In this document: positions 9,386 to 20,689 of the stretch, piece by piece
Layout of the letters: every line of letters starts with the position of its first letter
How positions within the stretch are numbered: position 1 is the first letter of the stretch
Assembly (NCBI GenBank): GCA_032717465.1
Contig: JAVRFU010003718.1
Coordinates: 3,026,445 to 3,090,444 of the forward strand
DNA from: Coenobita brevimanus
Taxonomy: Eukaryota; Arthropoda; Malacostraca; Decapoda; Coenobitidae
Reading direction: 5' to 3'
DNA length: 64,000 nt
The notes under the pieces: model-generated
Databases searched by the model: none
Told to the model about the DNA's origin: nothing
What the model saw: the letters and a program-made list of their open reading frames with translations, nothing else
Translations under genes and position numbers: made by a program

Positions 9386-12337
9386 ATGGTATTTAAGTAT
9401 ATAGAAGTGAATGAAACTAGTGTGGATGGTTGTGAAAGATCAGAAGTTGAAGAAGTGGTACGGACAGAGAGTAGGAGAGAAGAGGGTATTAATAATGTCA
9501 AAAATAATTTGAAGGTGATATATATTAATGTTGATGGTTTCATATCGACAAGGATCGAAATTAATGATTTCTTGAGAGAACATGAACCTGATGTCATGTG
9601 CCTTGTAGAGACCAAATTAAGAGAAGATATTGATGTTCATTTGGGAGATGGTAAATACAAACTGTGGAGAAAAGATAGGAAAGAAAAAAAGGGAGGAGGA
9701 GTGATGATAGCAGTGAAGAACAACATAAATGTAGATACTGTGGAAATGGGAGAAGGCAGGGCTGAAGTGATATATATGAAATTAGAAACTGGAGAGAATG
9801 TTAAGAGAGATATGGCGGTAGTGTATGTTCCCCCAAAGACGAGAGCATGGAAGGATGACGAATACCACGAGATGTTGTCAGATATGGCTAGCTACTTGCA
9901 AAAAATAATTGAGAAAAGCAATAATATAATTTTGGTGGGTGACTTTAATTGTAAAGAGGTGAACTGGGAGGAATGGTACTCGGGAGGCGGCGAGGATTCG
10001 TGGGGTACTATGTTATTAAATATAATAATGAATAATGTGATGACGCAGTGGGTCAAAGAAGAGACACGGTTTCGAGGTGAGGACACACCAGCAAGGTTAG
10101 ATTTACTGTTCACCAAAGAACCCGATGTAATAGAATCATTGGAATATCTCTGTCCTTTGGGAAAAAGTGATCACGTGGTCACTGAGTTCCAGATGTTAAT
10201 AGGAAACGTCGAGCCAAGAGACGAGCTTCATAGACAGGGAAGATACAACTTTGGCAAAGCAAATTTTACAGGATTGAGAAACTTTTTTGAAAATGCGGAT
10301 TGGAGAAAATTCAGAGAAACAAGAGAGATACAGAGGAAGTGGGATATCTTTCTAGACCTCTACAACTTGGGAGTGGAAAAATTTGTACCAAGAGTAAGAG
10401 GGAAAGAAAACAGGAAAAAGGAGTGGTTTAATAGAAGGTGTATGATAGCCAAAAAAGAGAGAGATAAGGCGTGGAACAATTGGAGAAAGAGAGGTAACGA
10501 CAGAACAAAGGAAGAATATAAAAGAACAAGAAACGAATACACAAGAATACGTAGGGAAGCAGAAAGGAATTTTGAAAAAGGTATAATTGACAAATGCAAG
10601 GATGAACCCAAACTGTTTTATAGATTTGTTAATGGCAAACTGAAACAAAAGGAAGGAATCACCAAGCTGAAAGTAGATAGAGAGGTCTTTAAGGATGCGG
10701 CAATGCAAGCAGAAATAATGAACAAACGTTTCCAGTCAGTTTTCACTAAAGAAAAGGAGCTTGTGGAAGGGGAGGGAGTGATTAGAAATGTTCCGGTGAT
10801 GAAAGATATAAAAGTGGAGGTGCAGGAAGTGTATAAATTACTGGAAACTCAAGATGTAAGGAAAGCCCCAGGACCTGATGGAATTTCTAATTGGGTACTG
10901 AAGGAATGCAGAGAACAACTGGCGGATAAAATTCACAGCTTAATTGTATGCTCACTGGAAGAGGGGAAAGTGCCAAAAGAATGGAAGAGGGCAAATGTGG
11001 TACCAATTTACAAGGGGGAAACAGGGAAGAACCCCTGAATTATAGACCAGTGTCTCTAACCAGCATGGTCGCAAAATTGTGTGAGAGAATCCTGAAAGAC
11101 AGATGGATAAAATATCTGGAAGAGATGAATATTTTGGCTGAATGTCAGTTTGGATTCAGAAGTGGAAGGTCATGTGTTTCAAACTTGTTGAGCTTTTTAC
11201 TCAAGAGCGATTGATGTGGTACAGGAGAGAGATGGTTGGGTGGATTGTGTGTACCTAGACTTAGAGAAGGCCTTTGACAAGGTACCTCATAAGAGACTAA
11301 TGTGGAAACTAGAATATATAGGAGGACTAAAGGGGAAACTTCTGGAATGGATGAGAGACTTTTTGAGAGACAGACAAATGAGGACAGTAATAAAGGAAAA
11401 GATGTCTGGATGGTGGGAAGTAACAAGTGGAGTCCCTCAAGGCTCAGTGTTGGCGCCAGTAATGTTCCTGATTTACGTAAATGATATGGTAGATGGAGTG
11501 AACAGTTATGCGAGTCTGTTTGCTGATGATGTAAAGATCTTGAGGAAGATAGAGGTTGAGGAGGATTGTAAAATACTGCAGGAGGATTTGGATAGGATAC
11601 ACAATTGGAGCCGGACGTGGGAAATGAAATTTAATGAAAAGAAATGTAAAATATTGGAAATGGGTAAAAGTACCAGGAGACCATCACTGAATTATTTTTT
11701 GGGTAATGAATTAATCACAAAAAGGAGAGAAGAGAAAGATTTGGGAGTGCTGGTCCAAGATAGTTTGTCACCAGAAAAGCACATTAACAAGATAGTTGGA
11801 GAGACTTATAAGCTCTTGACTAACATAAGAGTAGCATTTCATTATATGGATGAGGAAATGATGAAAAAATTGATAGTGGCCATGATCCGCCCCAGGTTAG
11901 AATATGCAGCGGTAGTGTGGTGCCCACACAAAAAGAAAGATATAAACAAGATTGAGAGAATACAAAGAACAGCAACCAAGATGGTCCCCAGTCTGACAGA
12001 CCTGTCATACAGAGAGAGGCTGGAAAAACTGGATTTGCCTTCGTTAGAGGAAAGGAGAAAGAGGGGAGACATGATTGCGGTGTTCAGGACCATGGTGGGA
12101 GTAGATAAAATTGACAAAGAAGATCTGTTTGTATAGGATAAGAGAGCAACAAGAGGACATGGAATGAAATTGAAAAAGTCAAGCTGCTTGAAGGATATCA
12201 AGAAATATAGCTTTCCTTACAGAAGTATAGACTTATGGAATAGCCTGGACAAAGAGATCGTCCAGTCTAAAAACTTAAACGAGTTTAAAGTTAAATTCGA
12301 CTTACTGAGAAACAGCGACGGAAACCCACGACCATAG
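9386..12337 (+). pseudogene. CR1-like ORF2: endonuclease and reverse transcriptase, frameshifted
   Basis: ORF2 carries out target nicking and reverse transcription. I chose ATG 9386 (MVFKYIEV) because it is the first in-frame ATG after the ORF1 stop. The frame is also open upstream to 9320, overlapping ORF1. The APE endonuclease shows YINVDGF, CLVETKL (catalytic Glu), VYVPP, ILVGDFNCKEVNW, RLDLLF and GKSDHVV. The RT shows KAPGPDGISNWVLKE, VVPIYKG, LNYRPVSLTSMVAKL, CQFGFRSGRSC, VYLDLEKAFDKVPHKRL, SGVPQGSVLAPVMFL and ASLFADDVKIL with both aspartates. Compared with sister copies, one base is lost near 11013-11016 and one T gained near 11194-11199, so the outer frames agree. A TGG to TAG change at 12134-12136 truncates the C-terminus; homology continues to the stop at 12335-12337. 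Confidence 0.85.
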
Positions 12338-12545
12338 TACATTCCGTGTATATCACAATTAGGTATATTCTTAAATATTTGAAACGACTTAGACAAAGAG
12401 GTGGTGCATGAGAAAAACATTCATGTGTGTAAAGGTAGACTTCATAAATGTGGATATGGAGACAGGACAACACGAGCATTGCTCAATTCCTGTATACTAC
12501 AAATAGGTAAATACAAATAGGTAAATACACACACACACACACACA
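12338..12545 (+). other. CR1-like 3' end with a second, foreign 3' module
   Basis: The first module ends with cacaattaggtatattc at about 12356-12372, matching the 3' end of the sister copy at 28345-28365. A further 130 bp follows that, with one stop, reads NDLDKEVVHEKNIHVCKGRL and HKCGYGDRTTRALLNSC. This is the C-terminus of a related but different CR1-like family. It ends with two aaataggtaaatac repeats and (CA)n. The two 3' ends therefore lie in tandem. Confidence 0.6.
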
Positions 12546-12639
12546 GGAAACTTCCTGTCAAAGAGGAAGTTCTGGATAAAAATGGGTAAGCAACCCCAAA
12601 GACCATAAAAATGGAGACTTGATAAACTGCCATCACACC
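12546..12639. other. No gene seen
   Basis: Short spacer after the CR1-like tail with no supportable feature. Confidence 0.4.
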
Positions 12640-14260
12640 AAGCTGCATCAAACTCCTTCTCAAGTCACGATTGTATCTGGAAGCATATTTGGAGCAGATG
12701 GATGGTTCAAGGTAAATAACATTGTCCATGGTGGATCTATGGTTCTCCATAGTGGATCACATCTGCCTGAACCCACAGGGATTTAGATACAAACCCACCA
12801 TTTTCTAAAAACAGTTTGCAAATGTACAATGTCAAAGAGGGTGTGCAGAAACTGGACACAATGGACCGGTCCTTCCCTGGCTTAGGGATCAGGATTATTG
12901 CCAGGTGCCAGCCAGTTGGCATCATCCCCTCCAGTTGAACAAGGCCAAGGACTCCTCCCCTAGATGGCGAATTACAGCATGTGGAATATCATCGTGTCCT
13001 GGAGCTGTGTCCATGCAGCAAGTACGGGCAGTTCTCTCTCAGTGAATAAGGTGTTGTCAGCCTCCCCTTCCCCGATGACTGAAAACCCAGCCCCAACCTC
13101 TCCTACCGCAATCACCAAAATATGGTGCTGAAGGCTTTCTCCTGGAAACAGTATAAATTGTTCAGCAAAAGCAGTAGCAACCACCTGAGATTTTGACACA
13201 ATACCTCTACTGATCCTGGCCACTGGTGGGTTTGATGAACATTTCCCTTGTACCTTCCAAACCTGGCATGGAGGAGTGGAGGAGTTAATGGATGAAGCAC
13301 AGGTTGCCCAGGGGCTACACCGTGCATTCTTTATGGTCCACCTGTATTTTGCAAGGACTTGGTGGAACTGCACCTTTAAAATCTCACTCCGTGTGCAGGG
13401 AAACTTGAGTATCCAGCTCTGTAGGCTCTGCAAACTGCTGCACACTTACTATTGCACTATGGCACAGGCCTATGAGGAGAGCAGCCACTTGTTCTGGGAA
13501 CTGCCCTCACACCTGCCTGGTAAAGAGTACAGGTGAAATGAAGTACAGCTTCATCAACACTATGAAACTCCACCCCCAAGACTGAGGAACACTTGGGTGT
13601 TGAAAAAGGTCCCAGTCAGTCCAGTGCAGACACCAACAGGAAACCTGTGGTGTGGATGAACTGCCAGCTGCATGTAGTAAAACTGGGTAGTGGTCACTGC
13701 CATGGACATCAAAGACAATCCACATAAAATCTAGTGCACAGTCCGGTGATGACAGAATGAAGTCAATAGCTAAAACGGTACCACTGTGAACTCCTATATG
13801 TGTAGGATCCCCAGTACTGAGGACAAAGAGGTCTCAATCCTCCATCACTGACACCAGCAAATAACGTCGTGGATTGGATAACGTTTCCCCACAATGGATG
13901 GCTTCCGTTCAAATCCTCAAGGAGAATGAACTGCCATGGCAGCTGGTGAACCAATCCATCAAGGTTCTCTCAAATGGCAACAGTATTTGGAAGGCGACAG
14001 GTATTACACACTATGCACCTAATGCCTAGGTGCAGCTGAACTGCCACTGCCTGGAGAGAAAACTGCAGGGAAAATATGAAAGGCAAATCAGCACAGCGGA
14101 AGATGGCACAGCCACCCTGATGACCACCTGCAGGATGTGGGGTTGAGAATATTCCAGCATATCCCCTGGGTAGAGAAAATATCTGCTTCCTCAGAAAAGT
14201 GTCAAGCATGTGGTTGTTGCTGTGTAATATTTGCCGCACAAGGTGGGCCACGGGCAAACG
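12640..14260 (-). pseudogene. Non-LTR endonuclease plus RT N-terminus, RNase H-type family
   Basis: Read right to left: a degraded APE endonuclease (VAVQLHLGIRCIVCNTCRLP near 14000, LPWQFILLEDLNGSHPLWGN near 13900 in place of GDFN, and SDHYPVLL near 13700). A linker follows (WCLHWTDWDLF, then LQSWILKFP, TRSEILKVQFHQVLAKYR, ISRGIVSKSQVVATAFAEQF). Last comes the start of an RT (GWHLAIILIPKPGKDRS near 12900). The rest of the RT is absent. Frameshifts separate every block. IPKPGKD is typical of Jockey/R1-type elements. The domain order fits the same family as the RNase H pieces at 14380-15840 and 3600-6330. Confidence 0.65.
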
Positions 14261-14379
14261 AAGAGCCCGTCAGAGACACTCATGGTAAAGTAACCAAACA
14301 CACACACACACAAACACACAAAAGAATCTAAGACAATGTCAGTGGTGGTGTATCAGTTAACAAGGAGGAGGGTAATCCC
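14261..14379. repeat. (CA)n-rich spacer
   Basis: Contains an imperfect cacacacaca run at about 14298-14320. No gene. It separates two minus-strand non-LTR fragments. Confidence 0.5.
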
Positions 14380-15840
14380 TGACCGTTTGTAAGAGGACAG
14401 GGAAAGGTGTGCCGCCCACAACCCTGTCCGTATCTGCAATGTCGTTGCCGGATCGAGCAAAACTCCCAAGGTTGAGCACTGAGCAGAGCAGTGACCGGGC
14501 AATCTAGAATGTACTGGCAGAGAGGCTCAGCAGATCATGACAGGCAGTGGGGACATGGGTCAGGCTCCAAGCCAGCAATCTGCCTATAGCACAGGAACCC
14601 CATACGCAATCGTCGGAGTCTCACAAGGAGATAATTAGGCATGCCCAGTGGAATCGGAAGAGGAGTGTAGGCCACAGCCGCAGCATACCAGGCAGCCGAT
14701 CGAGAGCCCCTGGCGATACATAGTTGATGATCCTCCCTGGTGCGCCTGCCAATAATGTTGGCCACCCCAGAGAGAACAATTGAGACACTAGGGGGAAGCT
14801 GAAAAGTCACCACTGGGAACAAGCTAGCTCCTTCTGCTGAGTCTGCAAGCTCACTCCCCGTGAGACCGACATGCCCGGGGACCCAATGAAAAGTCACCGA
14901 GCCACTCTGCTGCTGTATGAGGGAAGACACGGTGTAAATTTCGGTCAGTAAAGCCGTGTGCTCTGTGATGGAAAATTATTGCAAGTGCTGAAGGGAGGAG
15001 AGGGAGTCCGTATGTATAAACATACGCCAGAGACAGTTGCGATGGGCATGGCGCAGCACACAAAGTAGCACCACCAGCTCTGCCTGGAAAGCAGAGACCC
15101 TGAGGAGATACGCCAGGATTCAATGAGGTTCCCACAGGCAAACACCACCCCTGCAGAACAATCAGAGCCAACTGACCTGTCGGTGTAATTTGCTGCCGAT
15201 GTTGTGGAGTCCAAGGCAGCAATCCTACTGAGTCCCTCCTGCCGAAGGACGGTCGGAAAGGAGTGGCGAGATGGTGTCTCCGTGGGAAATAAAACGGTAT
15301 AAGGAGATATGTCCAGGGAGATGGAGGAGAGAACCCCGGACAAGTCAGGTTAGGTTTACGACAAACCTCCGGTGCAACACCCAAGTCGTGTACAGTAGCG
15401 GTGGTGGCCCTAGCACAATCGTGGTGGGGCAGTGGGTCAACGGGCTGACCTGTTAGCCGCCGTAAGAGGACAGAGACTGGCAAGAAGGGCCGGCGTTGCA
15501 CCAGTTATAGAGTGACTGCCGTCGCCCGCAATGCCACACGATGAGCAAGGAAGGGAATCCACTCTCCCCACGCAAGTTAACTAAGCGTGTCCAGTGGGGA
15601 GTGCCCAGCATAGCCTGCAAAGCTACATTCTGAAGAACCTCCAGAGAACGAGCAAAAGATGGGGTAAGACTGGTGAGACGGATCGCACTGCAATCGACCA
15701 GCGAGCAGATTGCATGTGTGTAAAAGGTGCACAAGGCTGTGTAGGAAGCCCCTAGGCTGCGTTTCGATAGATAATGCAGCACAGAAATGCATGTGGTGGC
15801 TCGCTCTTGAAAATACCTGACGTGCGTGGAGAAGGTGGGC
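14380..15840 (-). pseudogene. RT thumb, RNase H and C-terminal region of a non-LTR element
   Basis: Right to left: RT thumb with SLVDCSAIRLTSLTPSFARS, LEVLQNVALQAMLGTPHWTR and LVNLRGESGFPSL (15780-15540). A connecting region follows, then an RNase H domain read in shifted frames: ALDSTTSAANYTDRSVGSDC with the YTDGS-like start near 15200, and VTFHWVPGHVGLTGSELADS near 14880-14820, a well-preserved WVPGHVG..NE.AD block. Last is a C-terminal segment LLVRLRRLRMGFLCYRQIAG and PDPCPHCLS, in which the Cys/His residues suggest the usual terminal knuckle. At least three frameshifts. It is separate from the endonuclease fragment to its left, since the domain order would be reversed. Confidence 0.7.
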
Positions 15841-15958
15841 CTACTGTTGAAAAAAGACCCATAAGTATTTGTGGAGCATCACAATCCGATTGTTGCCGGG
15901 CAAATAAATGTTATTCTGTGTTAATGGCTCATAAACATTTATTTCTTAAGCATCCCTG
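15841..15958. other. No gene seen
   Basis: Short spacer between the RT fragment and the minisatellite. Confidence 0.4.
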
Positions 15959-16545
15959 CTGGCTGGAACACACGTTGTCTGAATGTTGTCAGGAGTACCG
16001 TAATAAGGAAGGACCTCTGCTGGCTAGAACACACGTTGTCTGAACGTTCTCAGGAGTACCGTAATATGGAAGGACCTCTGCTGGCTAGAACACACGTTGT
16101 CTGAATGTTGTCAGGAGTACCATAATATGGAAGGACCTCTGCTGGCTGGAACACACGTTGTCTGAATATTGTCAGGAGTACCGTAATAAGGAAGGACCTC
16201 TGCTGGCTAGAACACACGTTGTCTGAATGTTGTCAGGAGTACCGTAATAAGGAAGGACCTCTGCTGGCTAGAACACACGTTGTCTGAATGTTGTCAGGAG
16301 TACCATAATATGGAAGGACCTCTGCTGGCTGGAACACATGTTGTCTGAATGTTGTCAGGAGTACCGTAATATGGAAGGACCTCTGCTGGCTAGAACACAC
16401 GTTGTCTGAACGTTGTCAGGAGTACCGTAATATGGAAGGACCTCAGCTGCCTGGAACACATGTTGTCTGAATGTTGTCGGGAGTACCATAATATGGAAGG
16501 ACCTCAGCTGCCTGGAACACACGTTCGAATGTCATCAGAAGCAGG
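15959..16545. repeat. 61-bp minisatellite, about 9.5 copies
   Basis: Units start at 15959, 16020, 16081, 16142, 16203, 16264, 16325, 16386, 16447 and 16508 (partial). Each begins ctggctagaacacacgttgt and ends ggaaggacctctg. Variation is limited (ccgtaataagg versus ccataatatgg, acacacg versus acacatg). The last two units share the ctgcctgg variant. No spacers, so this is a tandem array. Confidence 0.95.
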
Positions 16546-16919
16546 TTACGCATGTTTTTTCTGAGTGACTGTTGTCCGTCTCCCTGCACCCACCCTCATT
16601 CCTAAGAAGCCCATTCAATGAAAACTTTAATTCAGCATTCCAATTTGCAGTTGATATCCCACCACTTACTGAGAATTTTCAAGTACAGTCATATGCTAGC
16701 AGAACTACAAAATCAATACGATAAGATGAATGATATATTTGCCGGAAAGTGACTTCAGTAACTTAAGCTGGTGGGAAAAAGTGACTAGGGAAACAATGTG
16801 TTAGTCTACTAAGCTTTTCTGAGCAAGAAACCTTGTATGAATAAAGTTAATATATAATGCAACTCCGCAGCCTACTGATAAAATATTGTGCAAGTACTCA
16901 CTCATCCTTACGAACATTG
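16546..16919. other. No gene seen
   Basis: AT-rich spacer between the minisatellite and the transposase pseudogene. It may hold the 3' UTR of the latter, but I cannot identify a terminal inverted repeat. Confidence 0.35.
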
Positions 16920-18132
16920 TTAGAGTCGAAGGACAGCTGGACAGTCATCCTCCACATCCACAGCTGATGTGGATGGCACTGGTTCTGGCTGCTGCGGCAG
17001 TTTTGATGACTGCTGTGCAGCTTTCTGGAACATCATTCTAATGTCACTTTGTCTAATTTTCTTGCAACTCTCAGTAATCATCTGGTTACTTAGTTGGTGT
17101 AGAAACATTATGAATTGTGAGGGAAAAAATGGCTTCATCTCAGCAAACTTGATGATGGTGTTCATTGCATTTATTCCCTCACTCCACGAAATTTTAGTCC
17201 CTTCAGGCTCTTCCTCGTCACTTTCTTGATCCTTGGTGTTTTCTTTTCCTCTGTTCATCACTACATCTATTGATTGCTCGGTACTGAAATTATGGGCGAC
17301 AGGAATATTTTCATCAACTTTTATCCACTCCCAAACTTCTTCCTGGGGAACAATGTGGCCTGCCAAGTCGCATACCTCCTCCTGAAGATCCTCACTCGAT
17401 GTTTTTTCGGACGGGAAGCCCTCAAATTGTTCGTCGTCATCATAGCTTTCGGATTCAGTCATAACCCTATGCCATATCTTGTGCCAACACCTACTGATGG
17501 TTTGTTTCCTCACATTTTTCCATGTGATTGCCAGAGTGTAAATGGCTTCTCTTAAGTTGAACTCCTTTCGAAACTCGCCAATTTTCCCATCAGCATTTAG
17601 GACTTTTCGCATAAAGTCCTGCGTGTACAACATCTTGATGTCTTGAATGACACCCTGGTCCATGGGTTAAACAAGGCTGGTAATACTGAGTGGCATGAAC
17701 AATGCAAAACTGTTACCATTTATGAGCTGATCAGCTGGGGGAAGCGCTCGGCAGTTATCAAGCACAAGCACCACTTTACTGTCCTCTGCCTTAACAATTT
17801 TCTTAAGATGATTCTTAACACTTGGAACAAAGACGTGGTGAAACCACCAAGGAAAAATTTCACAGTCCATCCAGGCATTATCCTGTGCTTTGTAATAAAC
17901 TAGCAAAATAAGACAACCCTGTAAAACACCGTGGCTTGCCGTACTTGCCAATAACCAGCAGCTTGAGTTTGTGTGTACCCGCCGCATTTGCACAGACAAC
18001 CACAGTCACTCTATCCTTATTTTGTTTGAATCCAACTGCTACTTTCTCATGGCCACATGCAAGAGTTGATATTGGTAAGCAACGCCGCATTAGCCCAGTT
18101 TCATCGGCGTTATATATTAGCTCTGCAGTCAA
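16920..18132 (-). pseudogene. Tigger/pogo-like DDE transposase, N-terminus missing
   Basis: The catalytic domain of a pogo-superfamily (Tigger/jerky-like) transposase, which cuts and pastes TA-flanked DNA elements. Right to left: LIYNADETGLMRRCLP (first Asp), GHEKVAVGFKQNKDRVTVVV, LLVIGKYGKPRCF, a frameshift near 17930, VYYKAQDNAWMDCEIF, WFHHVFVPSVKNHL, SKVVLVLDNCRALPP (second Asp), then a nonsense codon at 17664-17666 just before PMDQGVIQDIKMLY (third Asp). An acidic C-terminal region of about 230 residues follows. All three catalytic aspartates survive. The CENP-B-type DNA-binding N-terminus is absent: an RTE-A element begins at 18151. Confidence 0.8.
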
Positions 18133-18324
18133 TACGTGTTCAGAAACTATCTCTCTATCTATCTATTGCCAGATGCCTCAATCCTGCACGGGGTGGCCAC
18201 AAAAAAATCACCTCCACGTCGCCTTGTCCCCCACCAGTTCACTGCCCCGCTCCCAACTCACACCACCCTCTCTCATATACCTCTCCACCCCATCCCTCCA
18301 TCTCATCCTCGGCCTCCAAATCCA

Positions 18325-20222
18325 TGAAAGCCGCAGACATTTTCTTTCCCTTCTCTAGAACTTATCCACTAAAGATCTAAGAATGAATATCTGATCTACA
18401 CAACCTCTTCCCTTCCTAAAACCACCCTGTTCTTCTCCAACTAATTCCGCTGTTATTTCTTTAACTCTGTCAATAAGTATCTTATCATACACTTTTCCTA
18501 TTACACTAAGAAGACAAATGCCCCTATGATTACCACACACTTATTTTTCCCCATTCCCTTTGTACAAGGGAATAATTAAACCTGACTTCCAATCCAATCT
18601 GCACATCTTCCACATCCATTCTACTACTATCTCTCCCCCATGCTTCAGCATACCACCACACACTCCACCAATTCCTGGGGCTTTCCCCAGTTTGACTTTC
18701 TTCATTGCTTCCACAACTTCTATCCTACTGATTTCTTCTTGTCTTCTCACCTCCTTCCTTCTCCCAGCAATTCCCCAGCCGCTTATACTCGCATTACTTC
18801 CATCTTCTATGTTCAACAATTGCTTAAAATGTTCTTTCCATCTCCTCACTTTTCCTCTCTTCTCCACTAGTAATCTACCATTATTTATCTTTCACTCCCC
18901 TCCTAACTTCACATCCACCCTGTCTTACTCTCTTCACTTCCTTCCAGAATATTTTCTTACAGTCCCTTCACTTTACACTCAAATTCTTTCCAAATTCCTC
19001 ATCCACTCTCTTCTTTCTCTCTCTTACTAATCTTTTCACCTCTCTCTTTCTTTCTACATATAACTCTCTCTTCCGCCTCTCAACTTCTTCCAAGCTCGTA
19101 TTTCTCATCCATTCATTGTATGCTTTCTTTTTTTGTGCCACAGCGTGTCTTACCTCTTCATTCCACCACACTGTTCCTTGCACACCCCTCCATCTTCTCT
19201 CCATCCTACACACCACATCACATGCTGCACATATTTCTTCTGTAAATATCCTGCACACACTTTCCACGTCCCCCATCTGCTCCAATTCATATTTACCCAA
19301 TCGTTCCTCCACTTCTCTCTTATACTCTGCCTTTTTCTTACCCTCTTGTAACCTTTCCACTCTCCTTCCAAATACTCTTTCTTCCCGTCTCTCCCTTCTT
19401 CTATTTCTCCATCCTAATTGGTCCTTGATTCTGGCCACCACCAAGTAGTGGTCAGAAAGTCCACTCCCCCAACCTCTATAAGTTCTTGCATCCATTACAC
19501 ATTTTTGCATCCTTTCATCCACACACACATAATCAATCATTGCCTTCCTTTCATTCAGTTCACCACCCACCCTTCTCATCACTCGCCATGTATACCTGTG
19601 AATCATCTTGTGCCTGAAAAGGGTATTGGCTATCACCAACCCCCTCCCAGCACATTTGTGCTGGGAGGGGGTTGGTGATAGCACTGTAATTCTCATCTAT
19701 CTCAGCAGGCACACCCCACTCACCAACTATTCCATCCATCTTCACATCCCCTATTTTACCATTCATATCTCTGATCAAAAACACTCTCTCATTCCTTCCA
19801 AACCTTTCCATGCACACTTCCACATTTGTCCAGAACTCTTCTCTCACTCTGCTTGGACGATCTTGCGTTGGCGCATACACACACACTATCACCTACATTT
19901 GTATTCCAACTTTCAATCTTACCCACACAATCCTTGACCCAACTGATCCATACTCTCTTATGCTCTTCTTCCATTTTTTACTCACAACTATACATACTCC
20001 TTCTTTTGCCCTCTCATTCTCACCTACTCCTGCACATATACCCCATCCATACTCCCATTCTCTCACACTCTCACCTCTACATTTCGTTTCAGTTATTCCG
20101 CATACATCAACTTTCGCACCCTCAAGCACCTGAACAATCTCTCTCTCTTTCACCTCATCATTCGCTCCCCTTACATTCCAAGTTCCGATAACCATGTCCT
20201 TTGTCCGGTCCTTGGTCGTCAT
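18325..20222 (-). pseudogene. RTE-A ORF remnant: endonuclease, linker, partial RT
   Basis: From ATG 20222: VIGTWNVRGANDEVKEREIV, CGITETKCRGESV, VIVCVYAPTQDRPSRV, FLIRDMNGKIGDVK (GDMNG with Gly changed to Arg), then a block destroyed by a palindromic insertion at 19629-19682. It resumes at TLFRHKMIHRYTWRVMRR, MIDYVCVDERM and GLSDHYLVVARI, followed by the basic linker and the RT start KAPGIGGVCGGMLKHGGEIV, LYKGNGEK, NHRGICLLSVIGKVYDKIL. The palm, FADD box and most of the thumb are lost with the internal deletion, so it cannot encode a polymerase. Confidence 0.8.
19629..19682. repeat. Perfect 26-bp-arm palindrome replacing coding sequence
   Basis: The left arm starts gctatcaccaaccccctccc at 19629, a 2-bp tt spacer sits at 19655-19656, and the right arm is its exact reverse complement to 19682. 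The intact copies have only the left-arm sequence at this place, followed by different coding sequence. The right arm is therefore a templated inverted insertion. Confidence 0.95.
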
Positions 20223-20385
20223 CTTTTGGTCAGCCCTTGTCCGAGGCTTATTGTTTGTCTTTTTAGTTAGTTGTTTTCCGGGGAGGGGCACTAAACCTCC
20301 GCCAACCCTTTTAGTCGCCTTTTACGACAACCAGGTTTACTGGGGGAGTATTCTTGAAAAAAAAACCCTACTCCCAGTGGGTCAA

Positions 20386-20689
20386 TCTGACATATTTAGC
20401 AGACGTGGGGTAATCGTAATCTGTAATTGTATTCGATTGTAATCGATTACAGACTTTTGTGTAATCATAATCGTAATTGACTACAGTAGGTATGCATAGT
20501 ACCCGAGCTCACAGTAAGTGAATCTCATTGTACGCGAGGACCTATTTTTTATCGAATTGTAATGTATTTTTAATAGTATGTGAACTGAACTCGTAATACG
20601 CGAGACAGCAGGGAAGAGTGGCTCAAATCCGGAGCTGAGAGCAAGAGGGCTGAGAGCAGGAAACCGCAGCAGAACAGCCAGCACCACCA
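20386..20689. other. Repetitive flank, possible hAT-type terminus
   Basis: The stretch at 20402-20480 starts cagacgtggggtaatcgtaa and carries reiterated GTAATCGTAAT/ATCGATTAC motifs of the kind found at termini of some hAT transposons. No partner terminus was found, so this is a suggestion only. No gene is seen. Confidence 0.25.

Larger units (their letters stand above)
8400..12545 (+). mobile_element. Nearly full-length CR1-like non-LTR retrotransposon
   Basis: The element carries ORF1 (coiled coil), ORF2 (endonuclease plus RT), a short 3' UTR and a tail of two aaataggtaaatac repeats at 12501-12528 running into (CA)n. The order and the simple-repeat 3' end without poly(A) fit the CR1/Rex1/Daphne group; the exact clade is inference. 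It is the parent-like copy for the fragments at 22770-24128, 27020-28370 and 30441-31121. The 5' boundary is approximate. Confidence 0.75.
18151..20385 (-). mobile_element. RTE-A copy with internal deletion (E5)
   Basis: The left end is the (TATC)n tail and 3' end (ccagatgcctcaatcctgca). At 18318 the sequence jumps from the ggcctcc block of the C-terminal coding region to aaatccatgaaagccgcag, deep in the RT. Against E1 this removes about 0.95 kb, with ctcc as microhomology. The right end carries the structured 5' module up to about 20385. The remaining endonuclease-linker-RT frame is broken in several places. Confidence 0.85.
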
